This document shows positions 61,369 through 64,000 of a stretch of DNA of 64,000 bases, in pieces (position 1 is the stretch's first letter; each line of letters opens with the position of its first letter). Under the pieces are notes generated by a model. That model did not search any database and was not told the origin of the DNA. It was given only the letters and a program-made list of their open reading frames with translations. This stretch comes from Streptomyces europaeiscabiei (GTDB lineage: Bacteria > Actinomycetota > Actinomycetes > Streptomycetales > Streptomycetaceae), in the NCBI RefSeq assembly GCF_036346855.1, contig NZ_CP107841.1, forward strand, positions 1,240,001 through 1,304,000, written 5' to 3'. A program made the translations under genes and the position numbers.

Positions 61369-62745
61369 TCACTGGAACTGTGCGAAGAACCTCCAGATCT
61401 CTGCCTTGGTCCAGGTGGTGACGCCGCTTTCGCCGGAGGAGCCGTCGACCGGACCGGGTATGTGGCCTCCGTCGAAGGCGGCCCATTGGACCGGGTATCC
61501 GGCACGGCAGCCCGAGTAGCTGGTGGTGGTGTGCGTTCGGCTGCCCGGGGCGGGCTCGCGCGGGCTTTGGCCGGTGCAGCCGTTGTTGGCGACGAACTTG
61601 TCGCGCAGGGACCGTCCTTGCGCGATGCTGAGGACGTTGTCGCCGACGCCGTGGATTCCGAGGTAGGCGATGGGCTGAGTGCCGCCGCTGCATCCGCTGA
61701 TCTGAGCGCCGGAAATGACCGCGACGGCCCTGAAGACGTTCGCCCGGCTGCATGCGAGTGCGTAGCTCATACCGCCGCCCCAGCTGAATCCCGTGGCGAA
61801 GCGCTGTGCCGGGTTGACGCAGAGGCCGCCCTCGATTCGCCGGATCATGTCGTCGACGAAGGTGACGTCCTCACCGCCCGCATTGGCCCAGCCGTTGCCG
61901 AGGCCCTGGGGGGCGACGAGGATCGCTCCGTTGTTCGACTGTTCCTGTTGGCCGTAGTAGGACCAGGCGTTCCCGCTCGTGCCGCCCGAGGCGACCTCGC
62001 CGGCGGTTCCGCCCCGCCAGTGGAACGCGAAGATCAGCCGGTAGGGCCGGCTGTTGTCGTAGTTGGCGGGAACCCTGAGGATGAAGCTGCGGCTCTTGCC
62101 GCCGCTCTGAATCGTGTGTGTACCGCTCGCCAGCGTCGGGGCGCTGCCGCATCCACCGCCGCCACCACCGCCGGACGACAGCTTGATCATCTGCCATTGC
62201 TGGTTGGCGCCGCCCCAGTCGGAGTACTGGACGACGGTGCCGCCGTCGGTGGTGGAGGCTCCCTGCACCTCCACCGCCTTGCTGCTGGTGCGGTTGATCA
62301 GCCGGACGTTGCCCGCGTCGGAGTCGGCCAGGCGGAACTGCTGGTTGGCCCCGTTGCCGTCTGCCCACTGCTGGATGGCGGCACCGTCTGCGGTCGAGGC
62401 TCCGGCCACGTCGAGAACCTTGCCCGAATGCCGAGCCTTGAGGCGGTAGAAGCCGCCGCCTGAGTCCACGAACTGCCACTGCTGGTTGGCTCCGTCGTTG
62501 CGCGTCCACTGGTTGACCCGCGCGCCGTCGGCGGTGGCCGCGCCAGAGACGGCCAGCGCTTTGCCGCTGTTGCGATTGACCAGGACATACCAGGCATTGG
62601 TGTCCACCGTCGCCGCCTCGGCGGGCGCCGGATTCACCGCGGCGAGCATGCCGATCGCGAGGGTCGCCGCCACCACGGCGGCGACCCGGAACCACCAGCG
62701 GCGCCTTCGTGGAGGGGCGGGGGAAGCCGCACCGTAGGTCTTCAT
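61369..62745 (-). CDS. Secreted feruloyl/acetyl-xylan esterase-type CE1 enzyme with N-terminal CBM13
   Basis: ATG at 62745 follows AAAGGG; 458 residues. Arg-rich signal peptide with core VAAVVAATLAIGMLAAV and AEA cleavage site (about residue 44). A ricin-B/CBM13 domain follows with three repeats (ANQQWQFVD, ANQQFRLAD, ANQQWQMIK). A Gly linker leads to a poly-(3-hydroxybutyrate) depolymerase/LpqC-like esterase: catalytic Ser in TGFSWGGGMSYAL, Asp near GVGDNVLS, His in FDGGHIPGP. It removes ferulate or acetate from xylan outside the cell. It lies 35 bases downstream of a GH10 xylanase gene on the same strand, so the two are probably made together. Confidence 0.9.
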   Translation of the reverse strand: MKTYGAASPAPPRRRRWWFRVAAVVAATLAIGMLAAVNPAPAEAATVDTNAWYVLVNRNSGKALAVSGAATADGARVNQWTRNDGANQQWQFVDSGGGFYRLKARHSGKVLDVAGASTADGAAIQQWADGNGANQQFRLADSDAGNVRLINRTSSKAVEVQGASTTDGGTVVQYSDWGGANQQWQMIKLSSGGGGGGGCGSAPTLASGTHTIQSGGKSRSFILRVPANYDNSRPYRLIFAFHWRGGTAGEVASGGTSGNAWSYYGQQEQSNNGAILVAPQGLGNGWANAGGEDVTFVDDMIRRIEGGLCVNPAQRFATGFSWGGGMSYALACSRANVFRAVAVISGAQISGCSGGTQPIAYLGIHGVGDNVLSIAQGRSLRDKFVANNGCTGQSPREPAPGSRTHTTTSYSGCRAGYPVQWAAFDGGHIPGPVDGSSGESGVTTWTKAEIWRFFAQFQ

Positions 62746-62780
62746 CCATTCACCCTTTCTCTCGTTGGTGGCAGGTCCCA

Positions 62781-64000
<1,220 letters not shown>

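Noticed and set aside
61297..62463. A 388-codon plus-strand frame across the esterase gene
   Set aside because: Shadow of the minus-strand CBM13-esterase gene; no ribosome site or family features.

Overview
The window reads as chromosomal DNA of a Streptomyces or close high-G+C actinomycete. Codon third positions are almost all G or C, many genes start with GTG, ATGA/GTGA overlaps are frequent, and the gene content (PucR regulators, CBM13-tagged secreted xylanase, modular PKS, P450 with its own ferredoxin and reductase) is typical of that group. It looks like an accessory, arm-type region: catabolic islands and one small biosynthetic locus, separated by graveyards of insertion sequences.

Layout. 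1-5091 (+): a catabolic operon with the end of a TPP decarboxylase, an aldehyde dehydrogenase, an MHS-type transporter, a hot-dog acyl-CoA hydratase and a CitE-type lyase; the last two resemble itaconyl-CoA hydratase plus citramalyl-CoA lyase. 5315-9026: 27-bp terminal inverted repeats of an IS5-like element now bracket 3.7 kb of plasmid-like debris (truncated IS5-like transposase, serine recombinase relic, IS21 relic, a ParA-like ATPase, two small ORFs). 9219-15056: D-amino-acid catabolism (D-threonine aldolase/D-serine dehydratase-like enzyme, APC permease, RidA, divergent PucR regulator). 15365-16357: a MarR gene beside truncated genes. 16397-21199: a second PucR regulator divergent from a GNAT / N-acylamino-acid racemase / M20 deacylase operon, the known D-to-L amino acid inversion route. 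21200-22979: transposase relics. 23091-25748: PadR plus membrane protein, and an EamA exporter. 25991-35739: a 2745-residue stand-alone PKS (acyl ligase-ACP-KS-AT-DH-KR-ACP-TE) translationally coupled to a flavin-dependent halogenase. 35841-38775: a truncated antiporter, an ABC-permease tail and an Rnl2-like RNA ligase.

39033-44190 is a nested set of mobile elements. An IS256-family transposase gene is split by an ISAzo13-type element (3-bp target duplication ACT, 25-bp inverted repeats), and that element's transposase gene is split by a 2165-bp group II intron with its reverse transcriptase.

44224-57090 is a large aromatic or terpenoid catabolic region: 3-hydroxyacyl-CoA and acyl-CoA dehydrogenases, zinc alcohol dehydrogenase, CoA ligase, ferredoxin reductase, ferredoxin, P450 and cupin in one minus-strand operon; MarR, FAA hydrolase and a CMD/AhpD-like protein in another; and a divergent extradiol dioxygenase with a BoxD/PaaZ-like aldehyde dehydrogenase. 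A shared 28-bp box (23/28 identical) lies at both key promoters. 57130-58554 has a palindromic operator, a 24-residue ORF with a very strong ribosome binding site and a divergent SAHH-fold protein. 58736-58970 is a G-rich 22-bp minisatellite. 59041-60939 has a second extradiol dioxygenase and a broken GntR regulator. 61369-64000 encodes a secreted CBM13 esterase and a GH10-CBM13 xylanase that runs off the end.

Together the genes suggest a soil organism that hydrolyses feruloylated xylan, takes apart the aromatics released, scavenges D-amino acids, and makes a small chlorinated polyketide.
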